40,504 bases of DNA, from the NCBI GenBank assembly GCA_028280565.1, contig JANQLQ010000093.1, positions 1-40,504 on the forward strand, read 5' to 3'. Each line of letters opens with the position of its first letter. Positions within the stretch are counted from its first letter, which is position 1. Both the position numbers and the translations under genes were made by a program. This stretch comes from Fulvivirga sp. (lineage in GTDB: Bacteria; Bacteroidota; Bacteroidia; Cytophagales; Cyclobacteriaceae). Positions 1 through 9,015 of the stretch are shown piece after piece. The notes under the pieces are model-generated. The model saw only the letters and a list, made by a program, of their open reading frames with translations, made no database searches and had not been told where the DNA came from.

Positions 1-96
1 AAACGAGAACGCCCGGATTACAAATCCTATGGCCTCGATAAGTACGCATTACGCTACGCTAAATGCGCACTAGGTGAAAATCTTGATCAAAGATGA
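1..96 (+). CDS. C-terminal end of an unidentified protein (partial)
   Basis: An open frame enters from the left edge of the window and stops at TGA 94-96. It encodes 31 residues ending ...YAKCALGENLDQR, a basic and aromatic-rich tail. The frame is followed at once by a strong intrinsic terminator (96-125), which is the best sign that it is the real 3' end of a gene and not chance. I do not recognise the family from this tail alone. Confidence 0.55.
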   Translation, partial: KRERPDYKSYGLDKYALRYAKCALGENLDQR

Positions 97-125
97 AAGG
101 CTGCCCATAAGAGGCAGCCTTTTGT
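96..125 (+). terminator. Rho-independent terminator
   Basis: A ten-base-pair stem (AAAGGCTGCC with GGCAGCCTTT) closes a 7-nt loop and runs into a short T tract. It lies directly after the stop codon of the partial gene at the left edge, so it most likely ends that transcript. It also lies downstream of the minus-strand lipoprotein gene and could serve both directions. Confidence 0.8.
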
Positions 126-180
126 ATTGATCAGCCAAGTAGTAAGAAACGGCAGGGCAACTGCCACTAAATGAACTTTC

Positions 181-795
181 TCAAAGTTCTCCCTCTTCTA
201 TAAGCCCCCAAGCGATAAGTACAATACCTACCAATATTCCAACCCCACCTATAGCTCCACTCACCAAGAGGGCCACCAAAAGGCCCGCTAAGGCTATGAT
301 AATCCCGGCGTAGATCTTTTTATTTTCGATAGCCGACTTTTTTTTAGCCTTTTTTATCTCTTTTATATCCCGCCTCACCTCTTTGATCAGCTCTTTTTTC
401 TCCTTAGGGGCAAGATCCTTTAATTTATCGCTTTCCAAAAAAGACTTTTTCGATTCATACTTTCCTAGAATTTCTTTGACCTTTTCGTCTGTAACGTCTC
501 CAGTTTGCATTTGGAGGTCACGAACCGAAGCCGTAAGATTTTGCCCTGGTTTCAATGTCTTGATCTCTTTTTCTTGTGATACAACCTCATCGGCAGGAGG
601 CACCTCTATACCTTCATGTAGGTCTACCATCTCCACAGGATTTACGGCAGATGCTGTTGTGGTTATCTTACTTTTAGCATCATCTTCATAAAACCGTTGG
701 GATGGGCCAAAACTGGCCGTATATTTGGGGGTACAACTCATCATGGCATTTACTCCAACCAGTATAGTCATAAAAATCACGTGATTCTTTTTCAT
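181..795 (-). CDS. Putative lipoprotein with a C-terminal membrane hairpin
   Basis: A 204-residue protein of unknown function. Residues 1-21 form a lipoprotein signal peptide with a lipobox-like NAMMSC (Cys21 as probable lipidation site). The middle is acidic and then strongly charged: residues about 105-155 are Lys/Glu-rich and probably helical or coiled coil. Residues about 160-200 are a glycine-rich hydrophobic stretch that could form one or two membrane helices, so the protein may be anchored at both ends. Similar charged lipoproteins with a terminal hydrophobic hairpin are common in Bacteroidetes, but I know no function. The start is the ATG at 795, right before the signal peptide. It is transcribed away from the methyltransferase gene at 875. 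Confidence 0.7.
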   Translation of the reverse strand: MKKNHVIFMTILVGVNAMMSCTPKYTASFGPSQRFYEDDAKSKITTTASAVNPVEMVDLHEGIEVPPADEVVSQEKEIKTLKPGQNLTASVRDLQMQTGDVTDEKVKEILGKYESKKSFLESDKLKDLAPKEKKELIKEVRRDIKEIKKAKKKSAIENKKIYAGIIIALAGLLVALLVSGAIGGVGILVGIVLIAWGLIEEGEL

Positions 796-874
796 ACGCT
801 GAACTTTAATAAGTTTAAGTTAGACGACGAATATAAAATAGTTTGCTGATTAATGTACATCGATAACCGTAAAT

Positions 875-2020
875 ATGCCTAAGATCATAATATCATGTGC
901 TCCTCGTACTTCGTCTTACGTCTTAGAAGAACTCAAGGCCTTAGGCTATTTGGGAAAGGCCGTTAACAAACTAGGGGTAGAGGTGGAAGGCACCATGGCA
1001 GATGCCATGAAATTCAATCTTTATCTTAGATCTGCCTCCAAAGTGTTATTGGAAATAAAATCATTCCCCGCTGCTGACCCGACGCAGTTGTACACCGCCC
1101 TTTCGGCCATCGCCTGGGAGCGCATCGTCCCGGCTAATGGGTATCTGCGTATCGAAAGTTTTGTAAAAAACGATACGATCCTCGATACGCGTTTTGCCAA
1201 TCTCAAAACAAAAGATGCGATAGTGGACCGGGTAATGAAGACAAAAGGCAAACGGCCAAATTCTGGTCCCAATGTAGACCGGACCGTACTTTTTTTACAT
1301 TGGACAGGTCAACAGGCAGGGATATATATCAACACTTCCGGGGATTCGATCAGCAAACATGGCTACCGCAAAATCCCTTTTAAAGCTCCTATGATGGAAT
1401 CCCTTGCTGCCTCTACTCTTTTAGCCTCCCGCTGGGACAAAAGGTCCCATTTCATCAATCCTATGTGTGGTAGCGGTACCTTAGCCATAGAAGCTGCGCT
1501 GCTAGCCTGTAACATACCTCCCGGGATACACCGTCATAATTATGGATTCATGCATACAAGGTCATACGATCCATTACTATGGAAAAAGCTTCTCAATGAA
1601 GCGAAAAAGGAGATTGTCAATGAGTTAGATTTCAAGATCATCGCTACAGACAGGGATACCAGGGCCATAGAAGCCGCCAAAAAAAATGCTGACACAGCGG
1701 GCGTAGCACATCTCATAGACTTTGAAGTTTGTGACTTTAAGGATACATTTATCCCAAGTAATGGCCCAGGGGTGGTCTTTTTTAACCCCGAATACGGTGA
1801 ACGCCTTGGCGATGAAAAAAGATTAGAAGGCGTTTACAAAGCAATAGGCGATTTTTTTAAACAGCAATGCCAGGGGTACCTGGGATATATCTTTACAGGC
1901 AACTTAACACTGGCAAAGCACGTGGGACTAAAGACAAAAAAAAGAATAGAGTTCTTCAATGCAAAAATTGACGCCCGGCTTTTGGAATACGAAATTTATA
2001 GTGGGAGTAAAAGGAACTAA
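875..2020 (+). CDS. THUMP-domain RNA N2-guanine methyltransferase (RlmL/Trm14-like)
   Basis: A 381-residue class I SAM-dependent RNA methyltransferase, expected to make m2G on 23S rRNA like the N-terminal half of E. coli RlmL. A THUMP region (about 50-155) precedes the Rossmann catalytic domain. The SAM-binding motif reads NPMCGSGTLAIEAA (about 195-208). The catalytic motif IV reads NPEYGERLG (304-312), where most relatives have NPPYG; the Pro-to-Glu change may be lineage-wide in Bacteroidetes, which I cannot confirm here. The length fits the single-domain (non-RlmK-fused) form. The stop codon abuts the ATG of the next gene with no gap, so the two are probably co-transcribed, though their functions are not obviously linked. 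Confidence 0.9.
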   Translation: MPKIIISCAPRTSSYVLEELKALGYLGKAVNKLGVEVEGTMADAMKFNLYLRSASKVLLEIKSFPAADPTQLYTALSAIAWERIVPANGYLRIESFVKNDTILDTRFANLKTKDAIVDRVMKTKGKRPNSGPNVDRTVLFLHWTGQQAGIYINTSGDSISKHGYRKIPFKAPMMESLAASTLLASRWDKRSHFINPMCGSGTLAIEAALLACNIPPGIHRHNYGFMHTRSYDPLLWKKLLNEAKKEIVNELDFKIIATDRDTRAIEAAKKNADTAGVAHLIDFEVCDFKDTFIPSNGPGVVFFNPEYGERLGDEKRLEGVYKAIGDFFKQQCQGYLGYIFTGNLTLAKHVGLKTKKRIEFFNAKIDARLLEYEIYSGSKRN

Positions 2021-4318
2021 ATGCGATCAAGGGTCAAAGAGGTAGAATTGTGGTTGGAAGCAGTATATTATTCATTCCCGGTCCAGCTTTTACTCAATCA
2101 TATCAAAAGGAACCACATTCTCTTGTTATGCTGGCTGATCCTTTTCGCGATCATCAGCAGTAATTTTGGCAACTATTTAGGCATCCCCTACCTTTTTTTA
2201 GACCCCGTTTACCTTAACGAGGTCAATTTCAAGGCATTTTTTATTGTAGGCATCACCTTGGCCGGGTTTAGCATCGCCTTTCACATTACCACCTATATTA
2301 TGGATGGGCATAGGTTCACCTTTATTGGCACCTTAAAAAGACCCTTCACCACCTTCAGCGTTAACAACAGCACTATTCCTTTTGCCTTCGCGATTTGTTA
2401 CGTGATCATGGTCATCCGGTATGAAAAGTCCAATGAAAACATTGCGGATGATCAGCTGCTTTACAATATTCTTGGATTTATCAGCGGCTATATGCTGATG
2501 ACAGCCCTTCTATTCACCTACTTCTGGCTTACCAACAAGAATATTTTCAGGTATGTCGTGCACAAAGTAGACGAAAAGCTCAAGCAGAATATAAAAGCCA
2601 CCCGTGCCAGCGCTATGAAAAAATGGGACATCGCCCGGAAAAAACAGATCCGGGTAGACCGCTACTTGAACTTAAGGTTTGAAGCCAAACTGGTAGAAGA
2701 CCACAAAGGGCTTTATCACCGGGAAACCATTTTGCAAGTATTTGATCAAAACCATTTTAACCTGGTGATCATCGAATTATTGATCTTTGCCGTGTTGCTG
2801 GTTTTAGGAATATTTAAAGATGTAGAGATCCTGCAAATACCAGCCGCTGCCAGTGTCACTCTTTTTCTGACCATATTCGTGATGCTAGCCGGCGCATTCT
2901 CCTATTGGTTTGGCAATTGGTCCATTACCGCTATGATCATCCTGGTACTGGCTCTCAATGTGCTCATGAAAAAGAATGTGTTCAACAAGACCTACCAAGC
3001 CTTCGGGCTCAACTACCAATCGTCGCCGGCACATTACAACTTAGAAAATATCACCACACTATCTGCCCATGATTTCCGGCAAAAAGACAAACAGCAAACC
3101 CTGCAGGTCCTTCAGAATTGGCGCGCCAAATTTGATAGTACTCGTAAACCCAAAATGGTCCTGGTATGCGTAAGTGGTGGAGGGCAGCGCGCCGCACTAT
3201 GGTCGCTTAACGTATTACAAACCGCCGATAAAATGACCAAAGGGCGGCTGATGGAAAACACCATGCTGATCACAGGAGCATCGGGGGGATTAATTGGCGC
3301 AAGCTATTTTAGAGAGCTCGTATACCAAAAAAAGCAAGGAAAAAAGGTAGATCCTTATGCCCGGAAACACCTTAGCAATATTGCGAGCGACAATTTGAAC
3401 GCGATCATATTCAGCCTGTTGATGAACGACTTTTTCGTAGGCTTTAAAAAATTTGAGTATGAAGGCATAGAATATGATAAAGATCGCGGATATTCCTTTG
3501 AGCATCAGCTCAATAAAAATACCGAAATGATGCTGGACAAGCCGCTGGCCAGCTACCGCTATGGTGAAAAAGAAAGCCTTATCCCGATGATCATCATGGC
3601 CCCCACGATCATTAACGACGGCCGTAAACTTTACATCTCCCCACAAAATGTATCGTACTTAACCAACGTGACCGATACATTATACTACGAAAATAAGCTC
3701 AATGGCATCGATTTCTTGCGTTTCTTCAAAAACCAAGGAAGTGAGCAACTACGCTTCCTAAGTGGACTGCGTATGAGTGCCACCTTCCCCTACATCACCC
3801 CCAATATCACCTTACCCAGCAGGCCTTCCATGGAAATTATGGACGCCGGGATCACGGATAATTTCGGGATATCCGACGCTATCCGCTTTTTGTATGTCTT
3901 TAGGGAATGGGTCAGCCAGAATACCTCGGGGGTCGTTATCGTATCCATCAGGGACTCCGAAAAGGACGGCCCGATCCAACCTAAAGAAAACCTCTCCTTA
4001 TTTGATCGTTTTACACTCCCTATTAGCAGCATTTACCAGAATTTCGAGGCCCTGCAAGACATCACCAACGACAATAAGATCGAATATGCCCGTAAATGGT
4101 TCGATGGAACGATAGAGCGTATTGACCTCCAATATATCCCGGAAGACTATGCCAAAGAAAACCTTTCAAGATCAGACAGCCTACGAATGGAAAATGTGCA
4201 GAGAGCTTCACTGAGTTGGCGGCTGACCGGGCGTGAGAAAAAAAGCGTGATCACCAATATCGACACCCACGCGAATCAAAAGGCACTTCTTAAGCTCCGG
4301 TCGTTACTGGAAGAGTAA
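2021..4318 (+). CDS. Membrane-anchored patatin-like phospholipase
   Basis: A 765-residue protein with an N-terminal membrane part and a C-terminal patatin-like lipid acyl hydrolase domain. Six or seven hydrophobic segments lie in residues about 28-310, in two groups split by a charged cytoplasmic stretch (about 180-240). The lipase domain begins near 378: the oxyanion loop is SGGGQRA (about 384-390), the nucleophile elbow is GASGG (Ser near 419), and the dyad aspartate lies in DAGITDN (Asp608). In this family the Ser-Asp dyad cleaves phospholipid acyl chains. The substrate is unknown. It starts immediately after the stop codon of the methyltransferase gene, implying translational coupling. 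The patatin call is firm; the biological role is open. Confidence 0.85.
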   Translation: MRSRVKEVELWLEAVYYSFPVQLLLNHIKRNHILLLCWLILFAIISSNFGNYLGIPYLFLDPVYLNEVNFKAFFIVGITLAGFSIAFHITTYIMDGHRFTFIGTLKRPFTTFSVNNSTIPFAFAICYVIMVIRYEKSNENIADDQLLYNILGFISGYMLMTALLFTYFWLTNKNIFRYVVHKVDEKLKQNIKATRASAMKKWDIARKKQIRVDRYLNLRFEAKLVEDHKGLYHRETILQVFDQNHFNLVIIELLIFAVLLVLGIFKDVEILQIPAAASVTLFLTIFVMLAGAFSYWFGNWSITAMIILVLALNVLMKKNVFNKTYQAFGLNYQSSPAHYNLENITTLSAHDFRQKDKQQTLQVLQNWRAKFDSTRKPKMVLVCVSGGGQRAALWSLNVLQTADKMTKGRLMENTMLITGASGGLIGASYFRELVYQKKQGKKVDPYARKHLSNIASDNLNAIIFSLLMNDFFVGFKKFEYEGIEYDKDRGYSFEHQLNKNTEMMLDKPLASYRYGEKESLIPMIIMAPTIINDGRKLYISPQNVSYLTNVTDTLYYENKLNGIDFLRFFKNQGSEQLRFLSGLRMSATFPYITPNITLPSRPSMEIMDAGITDNFGISDAIRFLYVFREWVSQNTSGVVIVSIRDSEKDGPIQPKENLSLFDRFTLPISSIYQNFEALQDITNDNKIEYARKWFDGTIERIDLQYIPEDYAKENLSRSDSLRMENVQRASLSWRLTGREKKSVITNIDTHANQKALLKLRSLLEE

Positions 4319-4432
4319 TATAGATTGATATTTCCCTTTTTCGTCAATCGAAGCGTTTGTCAAATTTGCCTGGACATTCACCAGTAATACAAGGTTGAGT
4401 CCTTTGATTTCCCTTTTGAGCCTAACTAATGG

Positions 4433-4466
4433 TTGTTAGTAAAATCACGAATTTATCGTAATTTTG
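4433..4466 (+). promoter_or_regulatory. Candidate Bacteroidetes promoter for icmF
   Basis: TTG at 4433-4435 and TAATTTTG at 4459-4466 match the -33 and -7 elements of the Bacteroidetes consensus, with a 23-nt gap at the long end of the usual range. The -7 element is 28 nt before the icmF start. The 176-bp gap after the lipase gene holds no other gene. Confidence 0.5.
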
Positions 4467-4494
4467 AAGCTTTCCAAGTGAACGAATCCAAACT

Positions 4495-7400
4495 ATGAAG
4501 GAAGCTGCGCCCTATAAACCGAAAAACAAAGTTAGAATTGTTACCGCTGCCAGTCTTTTTGATGGCCATGATGCCGCGATCAACATCATGAGACGTATCA
4601 TTCAAGCCACAGGCTGCGAGGTCATCCACTTAGGGCATGACCGCAGCGTAGAGGAGGTAGTGAACACGGCCATACAAGAAGACGCCCAAGCCATCGCCAT
4701 GACCTCGTACCAGGGCGGCCATAATGAATACTTCAAATACATGTACGACCTGCTGAACGAAAAAGGGGCCGGGCATATCAAGATCTTCGGTGGTGGCGGA
4801 GGGGTGATCTTGCCCGCCGAGATCCAAGAACTTCACGACTACGGCATTACAAAGATCTACTCTCCTGACGACGGCAGGGCCATGGGTTTACAAGGTATGA
4901 TCAATGACTTGGTGGAACGAAGTGATTTCGCCACCGGCAAAAGCCTGAACGGTGAAATTGACCACTTAAAAGAAAAAGATGCCAAGTCCATAGCACGGAT
5001 CATATCCGCGGCAGAAAACTTCCCCGGAAATGCCCAAAAAGAGTTGGAAACCGTACAAGCGGCCGCGGATAAGGCAGATATTCCCGTACTAGGGATCACC
5101 GGTACCGGGGGAGCGGGAAAGTCATCCTTAGTAGACGAATTAGTACGACGCTTTTTGATCGATTTCCAAGATAAAACCGTTGCCATTGTTTCTGTTGACC
5201 CTTCGAAAAGGAAGACGGGTGGTGCTCTTTTAGGCGATAGGATCAGGATGAATGCTATCAAAAATGAACGTGTTTACATGCGTTCCCTGGCCACCCGGCA
5301 GTCTAACCTGGCCCTTTCAAAACACGTGGATGAAGCTATTAAAGTATTGAAAGCCGCAGAGTATGACCTCGTTATCCTAGAAACCTCGGGAATAGGCCAG
5401 TCCGATACGGAAATAGCCGATCATTCTGATGTGAGCCTTTACGTAATGACCCCAGAATACGGGGCGGCTACCCAGCTTGAAAAAATTGATATGCTGGACT
5501 TTGCCGACGTGATCGCAATCAACAAATTCGATAAAAGAGGGGCGTTGGACGCACTGCGGGATGTTAAGAAACAGTACAAACGAAATCACAACCTATGGGA
5601 GGCCCATGACGATGATCTGCCGGTCTTTGGTACCATAGCCTCTCAATTCAATGATCCGGGTATGAATAGCCTGTATGTCTCTCTTATGAAGAAGATCGCA
5701 GGCAAAACAAATGCTCCTTTGCAGTCCACCTTTGAGGTCACCCACGAGATGTCGGAAAAGATCCATGTGATCCCCCCCAACAGGACACGCTATCTCAGCG
5801 AGATCTCGGAGACCATTAAGGACTATGATCGATGGGTTACTCAACAAAAAGAGGTAGCCGAAAAGCTCTATGGACTTCAAAAGTCCATTGAAACCCTGCA
5901 AAATAGCACCTTGGAAGATAAAGACCGGCTCATAAAAGGCCTGCAGGAAACCTACGAACAGCTGGCCTTGGATATCGATCCTAAAAACCTAAAGATCATT
6001 GAAAAATGGCCGGCTAAGCAGAAAAAATACAAAGACGCGGTTTATTCCTTCAAAGTCAGGGACAAGGAGATCTCCATACAAACTCACACCGAGTCCCTTT
6101 CACACACCCAAGTACCCAAAGTAGCTCTTCCAAAGTACCGGGCATGGGGTGACATATTACATTGGAGCCTACAGGAAAACGTACCCGGCGAATTCCCATA
6201 TACCGCAGGCATCTACCCTTTCAAACGCGAGGGAGAGGACCCCACCCGAATGTTTGCGGGAGAAGGCGGGCCGGAACGTACGAACCGGCGTTTTCATTAT
6301 GTAAGCCTCGCTATGCCTGCCAAAAGACTCTCCACGGCCTTTGATTCCGTCACACTCTACGGAAATGACCCGGACTACCGTCCCGACATCTACGGTAAGA
6401 TCGGGAATTCCGGCGTATCCATTTGCTGTCTTGATGATGCAAAAAAACTTTACTCCGGCTTTGACCTGGCCGACCCTATGACCTCGGTATCCATGACCAT
6501 TAACGGTCCGGCCCCGATGTTATTAGGATTTTTCATGAACGCCGCTATCGATCAGCAATGCGAGGTATACATTCGTGAACAAAACCTTGAAAAAGAGGTA
6601 GATCAAAAAATAGAGGCGATCTACAAAGAAAAAGGAGCAGAACGCCCAAAATACCAGGGCGAGCTTCCCGAAGGTAATAATGGTCTTGGCCTGTTGCTTC
6701 TCGGGGTAACTGGCGACCAGGTACTGCCCCAAGACGTCTACGATACGATCAAAGCGAAAACACTCACCGCGGTAAGAGGTACAGTACAGGCCGACATTTT
6801 AAAAGAAGACCAGGCTCAAAATACCTGCATTTTCTCCACTGAATTTGCCCTAAGGCTTATGGGCGATGTCCAAGAGTACTTTATCCAAAACAATGTCCGC
6901 AACTTTTACTCCGTATCTATATCCGGGTACCATATTGCCGAGGCCGGGGCTAATCCTATTACCCAACTTGCCTTTACGCTGTCTAATGGCTTCACCTACG
7001 TAGAATATTACCTGGCGCGGGGTATGGATATCAATAAGTTCGCTCCCAACCTGTCGTTCTTCTTCTCCAATGGGATTGATCCCGAATATGCAGTCATAGG
7101 CCGTGTAGCCCGGAGAATATGGGCCAAAGCTCTTAGAGAAAAGTATGGGGCCGATGCCCGTTCCCAGATGTTGAAGTACCACATTCAAACTTCGGGACGT
7201 TCGTTGCATGCGCAAGAAATAGACTTCAATGATATCAGGACCACCCTGCAAGCGCTTTACGCCATATATGACAACTGTAATTCATTGCATACCAACGCCT
7301 ACGATGAAGCCATTACCACCCCCACAGAGGAATCGGTGCGAAGAGCCATGGCCATACAGCTCATTATTAATAAAGAGCTAGGTCTGGCCAAAAATGAAAA

Positions 7401-7875
7401 CCCATTGCAAGGCTCTTTCATCATCGAAGAGCTCACAGACCTAGTCGAAGAAGCGGTGTTGTTAGAGTTCGATCGTATCACAGAGCGAGGTGGAGTATTG
7501 GGAGCGATGGAAACGATGTACCAGAGAAGCAAGATCCAAGAGGAAAGTCTCTATTACGAAACCCTGAAACATACCGGGAAGTATCCCATCGTTGGGGTGA
7601 ATACCTTTTTGAGCTCCAAGGGCTCTCCTACCATCATCCCACAAGAAGTGATCCGGGCTACGGTAGAAGAGAAAGAATACCAGATCACAATGCTCAACGA
7701 TCTACACAGCAGCTATGAAAAAGAGGGTCCTTCCCAGCTAAAAAAAGTACAACAAGCCGCCATTCAAAACAAGAACATTTTCGAAGCACTGATGGAAGCG
7801 TGCAAGGTATGCTCACTCGGCCAAATTACCCATGCTTTATTCGAGGTAGGCGGCCAGTACAGGAGAAATATGTAG
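4495..7875 (+). CDS. icmF: Fused isobutyryl-CoA mutase (IcmF)
   Basis: A 1126-residue adenosylcobalamin enzyme that interconverts isobutyryl-CoA and n-butyryl-CoA, linking valine and fatty-acid carbon flow. Domains in order: an N-terminal B12-binding domain with DGHDAAI (His25 is the expected cobalt ligand) and a glycine-rich FGGGGG loop; a MeaI-type G-protein chaperone with P-loop GTGGAGKS (about 203-210) and an NKFDKRG base-recognition motif; a linker; and a C-terminal acyl-CoA mutase barrel with [10 protein letters not shown] (about 600) and SGYHIAEAG. This order, with the GTPase between the cofactor and substrate domains, is the hallmark of IcmF and separates it from methylmalonyl-CoA mutase. 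The length is typical. It appears to be transcribed alone. Acylation preference, for example for pivalyl- or isovaleryl-CoA, cannot be judged from sequence alone. Confidence 0.95.
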   Translation: MKEAAPYKPKNKVRIVTAASLFDGHDAAINIMRRIIQATGCEVIHLGHDRSVEEVVNTAIQEDAQAIAMTSYQGGHNEYFKYMYDLLNEKGAGHIKIFGGGGGVILPAEIQELHDYGITKIYSPDDGRAMGLQGMINDLVERSDFATGKSLNGEIDHLKEKDAKSIARIISAAENFPGNAQKELETVQAAADKADIPVLGITGTGGAGKSSLVDELVRRFLIDFQDKTVAIVSVDPSKRKTGGALLGDRIRMNAIKNERVYMRSLATRQSNLALSKHVDEAIKVLKAAEYDLVILETSGIGQSDTEIADHSDVSLYVMTPEYGAATQLEKIDMLDFADVIAINKFDKRGALDALRDVKKQYKRNHNLWEAHDDDLPVFGTIASQFNDPGMNSLYVSLMKKIAGKTNAPLQSTFEVTHEMSEKIHVIPPNRTRYLSEISETIKDYDRWVTQQKEVAEKLYGLQKSIETLQNSTLEDKDRLIKGLQETYEQLALDIDPKNLKIIEKWPAKQKKYKDAVYSFKVRDKEISIQTHTESLSHTQVPKVALPKYRAWGDILHWSLQENVPGEFPYTAGIYPFKREGEDPTRMFAGEGGPERTNRRFHYVSLAMPAKRLSTAFDSVTLYGNDPDYRPDIYGKIGNSGVSICCLDDAKKLYSGFDLADPMTSVSMTINGPAPMLLGFFMNAAIDQQCEVYIREQNLEKEVDQKIEAIYKEKGAERPKYQGELPEGNNGLGLLLLGVTGDQVLPQDVYDTIKAKTLTAVRGTVQADILKEDQAQNTCIFSTEFALRLMGDVQEYFIQNNVRNFYSVSISGYHIAEAGANPITQLAFTLSNGFTYVEYYLARGMDINKFAPNLSFFFSNGIDPEYAVIGRVARRIWAKALREKYGADARSQMLKYHIQTSGRSLHAQEIDFNDIRTTLQALYAIYDNCNSLHTNAYDEAITTPTEESVRRAMAIQLIINKELGLAKNENPLQGSFIIEELTDLVEEAVLLEFDRITERGGVLGAMETMYQRSKIQEESLYYETLKHTGKYPIVGVNTFLSSKGSPTIIPQEVIRATVEEKEYQITMLNDLHSSYEKEGPSQLKKVQQAAIQNKNIFEALMEACKVCSLGQITHALFEVGGQYRRNM

Positions 7876-8441
7876 CCGGAGGCAGAATGCAGGGGCAGGC
7901 AAGTAAAACCTAAGGTTGGCCTTGAAACCCTTGGGAAGGCCCATTTGGCCACTATCGTTTGGCGCAGGTGCTCTGAACCTGCAAACACTAAGAAAGACAT
8001 CATCGAAAATTCAAGTAACCTGGACTCGATCAAAAAATCGAACGTCATTCCGCGCCGGTGGCTGTGTGAGGGCTAATGGCGAGAGCCGGAATCTACGGTG
8101 TCGTAGAACGGAAGCTAATCCCCAGTTTAAAGACTGTGAAAGTATGCTAAACCTCATGTTAAGCCTAGGCTACTATGATTTTAAATCGACTGGGGGAAGT
8201 AGCTTATGAAGGGGAGACATCTAGGAACAGCGCGGACCCATTTGAGGCCTGTGGGTAAGCGGCCTCCAGGAGCTGGACAGCGCGTTATGCGGGTAAACAA
8301 GCACAGCCTATCAGGAGAAGAGTTCAAGTCTTCATAAGACTTGAAAGCGGAAGAGCTGATTGTCCATATCCACTTTTGATATGAGAAGAGATACGACCAT
8401 CCATCGCGCACGCCGCCCGGTAAAAGTTTTTATCACTAAAA
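7876..8441 (+). other. Structured non-coding block, possible group II intron 5' relic
   Basis: No credible protein is encoded here on either strand. The part from GTGTGAG (8064) to about 8430 is dense in complementary segments. The 15-nt segment 8112-8126 (AAGCTAATCCCCAGT) pairs with 8189-8205, with both ends matching. GAGGCC and GGCCTC enclose an 11-nt loop near 8244-8266. TCTACG and CGTAGA pair around a 4-nt loop (8092-8107). TCAAGTCTT and AAGACTTGA close a 3-nt loop near 8324-8344. A GTGYG start followed by nested stems recalls domain I of bacterial group II introns, but I see no reverse transcriptase gene and no clear domain V. It may be a truncated intron or another structured RNA. Confidence 0.35.
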
Positions 8442-8468
8442 TTTAAACGCAAAATATTTGCGTTTAAA
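8442..8468. promoter_or_regulatory. Perfect 12+3+12 palindrome upstream of the dead receptor gene
   Basis: Arms TTTAAACGCAAA and TTTGCGTTTAAA flank the 3-nt centre ATA. The layout (12-bp arms, 3-bp centre, AT-rich flanks around a CGCAAA core) matches the palindrome at 14283-14309, whose core is TGCAAC. Its right arm supplies a TTTG (8457-8460) that could be a -33 element. It could instead act as a terminator hairpin, but the pairing with a second palindrome 36 bp downstream favours an operator. Confidence 0.5.
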
Positions 8469-8483
8469 ACCTTAATGTTAACT

Positions 8484-8498
8484 TGCAACATTGTTGCG
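8484..8498. promoter_or_regulatory. Zur-like operator core (TGCAAC-ATT-GTTGCG)
   Basis: The inverted repeat TGCAAC-N3-GTTGCG differs at one base from the cores near 14290 and 14327 and is read in the same orientation relative to a downstream gene. It lies 11 bp before the ATG of a TonB-dependent receptor remnant (8510). I infer that it was a site for the Fur-family repressor encoded at 13303-13743. Confidence 0.55.
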
Positions 8499-8509
8499 TT
8501 TACTATATC

Positions 8510-8823
8510 ATGAATGGTAGATATGCATTTCCCACCTCCTTAGTGTTATACAGCAGCTTGAGCAACGGGCAGCAAGCCTCTTTAGGGGGCAGTGTATATA
8601 CAGAAAATGGTGAGGAAGTGCCAGGAACTTTCATCCAGTTTAGTAGTGGTGAAGCCAAAGTGACAGACCCGTCCGGTGGCTTTGTTTTCAAAGCCCTAAA
8701 ACGCGGTAATTATTCGATAATCGCCTCTTTTATGGACCTCCGGTTAGACACTGCGCAATCAACGTCACACTTAAAGAGTACGTAACGCAGTTGAACAAAG
8801 GAACGGTCACCGGACAGTCATAA
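8510..8823 (+). pseudogene. TonB-dependent receptor remnant (N-terminal domain only)
   Basis: The ATG at 8510 opens a frame with a signal-peptide-like start and then a carboxypeptidase-regulatory-like fold typical of SusC/TonB-receptor N-termini (GGSVYTENGEEVPGTFIQF... then DPSGGFVFKALKRGNYSI). The frame ends early at 8784, but another frame continues the expected pattern (INVTLKEYVTQLNKGTVTG, about 8758-8817), the sequence that normally leads to the plug domain. It then stops at 8823. A single frameshift near 8740-8758 explains this. The plug and the whole beta-barrel are missing. The gene must have encoded an outer-membrane importer, and the operator-like palindromes upstream suggest it was metal-regulated. 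Confidence 0.7.
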
Positions 8824-9015
8824 GCTACATCACAGAACTGGTAACGGTGGAACTGACCGCCAGTGGAATACTACACTATGCCCTAGACAGGACCAATGCT
8901 TAACCTCGTGCTAAGAAAATGGAACCAAGGTTAAAACCAGCACAGAGACAAAGGAAAACTTAGTATAAGGTTGAATTTAACAGGTTGTACAATTTGAAAA
9001 CTAAAAACCCACAAT
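8824..9015. other. Gene-free gap, probably receptor debris
   Basis: The stretch has stop codons in all forward frames and no clear promoter. It follows the receptor remnant and precedes the zinc-peptidase-like gene, so it is probably what a deletion of the rest of the receptor gene left behind. I could not recognise plug or barrel motifs in it. Confidence 0.35.

Noticed and set aside
1-30. Short hairpin GGATTACAAATCC resembling a module of repeat family 1 in reverse orientation
   Set aside because: It lies in the open frame of the partial gene at the left edge, which ends at a stop followed by a terminator; the resemblance is best explained by chance in coding sequence.
7916-8209. A 97-residue plus-strand frame in the structured block
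   Set aside because: Basic, low-complexity translation without motif; the DNA is better explained by base-pairing RNA segments.
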